Part shown: piece by piece, positions 5,124 through 5,553 of the stretch
Layout of the letters: each line of letters opens with the position of its first letter
Numbering within the stretch: the first letter of the stretch is position 1
NCBI GenBank assembly: GCA_003153335.1
Contig: PLYG01000399.1
Span: 1-5,553 of the forward strand
Source of the DNA: Betaproteobacteria bacterium
GTDB lineage: Bacteria; Pseudomonadota; Gammaproteobacteria; Burkholderiales; Casimicrobiaceae
Length of the DNA stretch: 5,553 nucleotides
Direction: 5' to 3'
Position numbers and translations under genes: made by a program
The notes under the pieces: generated by a model
Told to the model about the DNA's origin: nothing
What the model saw: the letters and a program-made list of their open reading frames with translations, nothing else
The model's database searches: none

Positions 5124-5553
5124 GCACTCGCTCCTTGCAGCCGATCCGATTCCCAGCACGCCACCCAATGTCCCGGCGTTTTTTGCTCCAGCGGTGGGTA
5201 ATCGCGGCGGCAGCGCGCGGTTACGTAAGCGCATCGCGGCGCGAACACACAACCGGCAATCTCCTCTTTCAGCGACGGCACCATGCCGGGAATTTCCGCC
5301 AGGCGCGGGCGGCCCCTAGCGTCGGTATTGCCGGCTTCTTCCAGCCTGGGGATCGAATTGAGCAGGCCCAGTGTATAGGGATGGCGCGGATGGTCGAACA
5401 GGTCATCCACCCGCGCCTCCTCGATCTTGCGACCCGCGTACATCACCACGACGCGCTGCGCCATTTCGGCCACGACCCCCAGGTCATGCGTGATCAGAAC
5501 GATCGCTGCGCCGGTTTTCGCCTTCAGGCCGCGCATCAGGTCGAGGATCTGCG
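5120..5553 (-). CDS. dppD: Dipeptide/oligopeptide ABC transporter ATP-binding protein DppD/OppD type (5' part beyond the window)
   Basis: C-terminal 143 residues of the first ATPase of the same importer. The frame is open to the right edge (reading QILDLMRGLKAKTG), and the start, Walker A, signature and Walker B lie outside. Visible parts are the switch histidine in VLITHDLGVVAEMAQRV, the strand VVVMYAGRKIEEA, and the oligo_HPY signature FDHPRHPYTLGLLNSIP. IPGMVPSL and the Cys motif in GCVFAPRC, ending in VACW, follow with the same C-x5-C-x6-C-x17-C spacing as in the neighbouring DppF-like protein. DppD/OppD and DppF/OppF are normally encoded together, D before F, as here, and form the heterodimeric ATPase. 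Stop and next start overlap by 4 nt, so translation is coupled. The choice of dppD over oppD rests on general resemblance and is not certain. Confidence 0.88.
   Translation of the reverse strand, partial: QILDLMRGLKAKTGAAIVLITHDLGVVAEMAQRVVVMYAGRKIEEARVDDLFDHPRHPYTLGLLNSIPRLEEAGNTDARGRPRLAEIPGMVPSLKEEIAGCVFAPRCAYVTARCRRDYPPLEQKTPGHWVACWESDRLQGASA

Noticed and set aside
5124..5252. Upstream extension of dppF by 43 residues
   Set aside because: The ATG at 5123 has an excellent AAGGAG and a classic ATGA overlap with dppD. The extension overlaps dppD and is low complexity.
1..5553. CRISPR array, tRNA or rRNA genes, or a new defence system
   Set aside because: No spaced direct repeats, no cloverleaf or rRNA-like stretch and no effector-type domains seen. 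The window is almost fully accounted for by ordinary genes and the two remnants.

Overview
The window is a GC-rich stretch, about two thirds G+C, from a bacterium of the Pseudomonadota, most likely a beta- or gammaproteobacterium. The evidence is the full-length RlmJ, a CopC/CopD copper module and Dpp/Opp-type ATPases of proteobacterial style. All intact genes lie on the minus strand, so transcription runs from high to low coordinates.

Region 1 (4065-5553): the 3' part of a dppD-like and a complete dppF-like gene, the two ATPases of a di-/oligopeptide ABC importer. They overlap by 4 nt (ATGA) and the second has a strong Shine-Dalgarno sequence. The substrate-binding protein and permease genes would lie outside, beyond the right edge or elsewhere. 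Region 2 (3137-3982): rlmJ, the 23S rRNA A2030 N6-methyltransferase, complete at 281 residues. Region 3 (1-3039): a copper-handling operon read in the order small Cys/His-rich membrane protein, outer-membrane-like beta-barrel, copC, copD. A sigma70-like promoter lies in front of it. copD is cut by the left edge, probably only a few residues before its end. The barrel gene and copC are separated by one base. CopC would bind Cu(II) in the periplasm and CopD would sit in the inner membrane. The barrel and the small protein are probable accessory factors whose roles cannot be read from sequence.

The least expected content is in the two gaps flanking rlmJ, which are not empty. Just downstream of the rlmJ stop (about 3036-3131, minus) is what looks like the C-terminal end of an IS91-type transposase, ending in a stop. 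The last two bases of its final Gly codon and its TGA are reused in the -35 box of the copper-operon promoter. Just upstream of rlmJ (about 4029-4117, plus) is a helix-turn-helix fragment typical of antitoxin-like DNA-binding proteins. It continues for a few residues after an apparent one-base frameshift and underlies the last codons of dppF on the other strand. rlmJ therefore sits between two gene scars, which points to past insertions and deletions at this locus. I see no new multi-gene defence or biosynthetic system. The points most worth checking are these scars, the promoter built at one of them, and the two uncharacterised copper-operon proteins.
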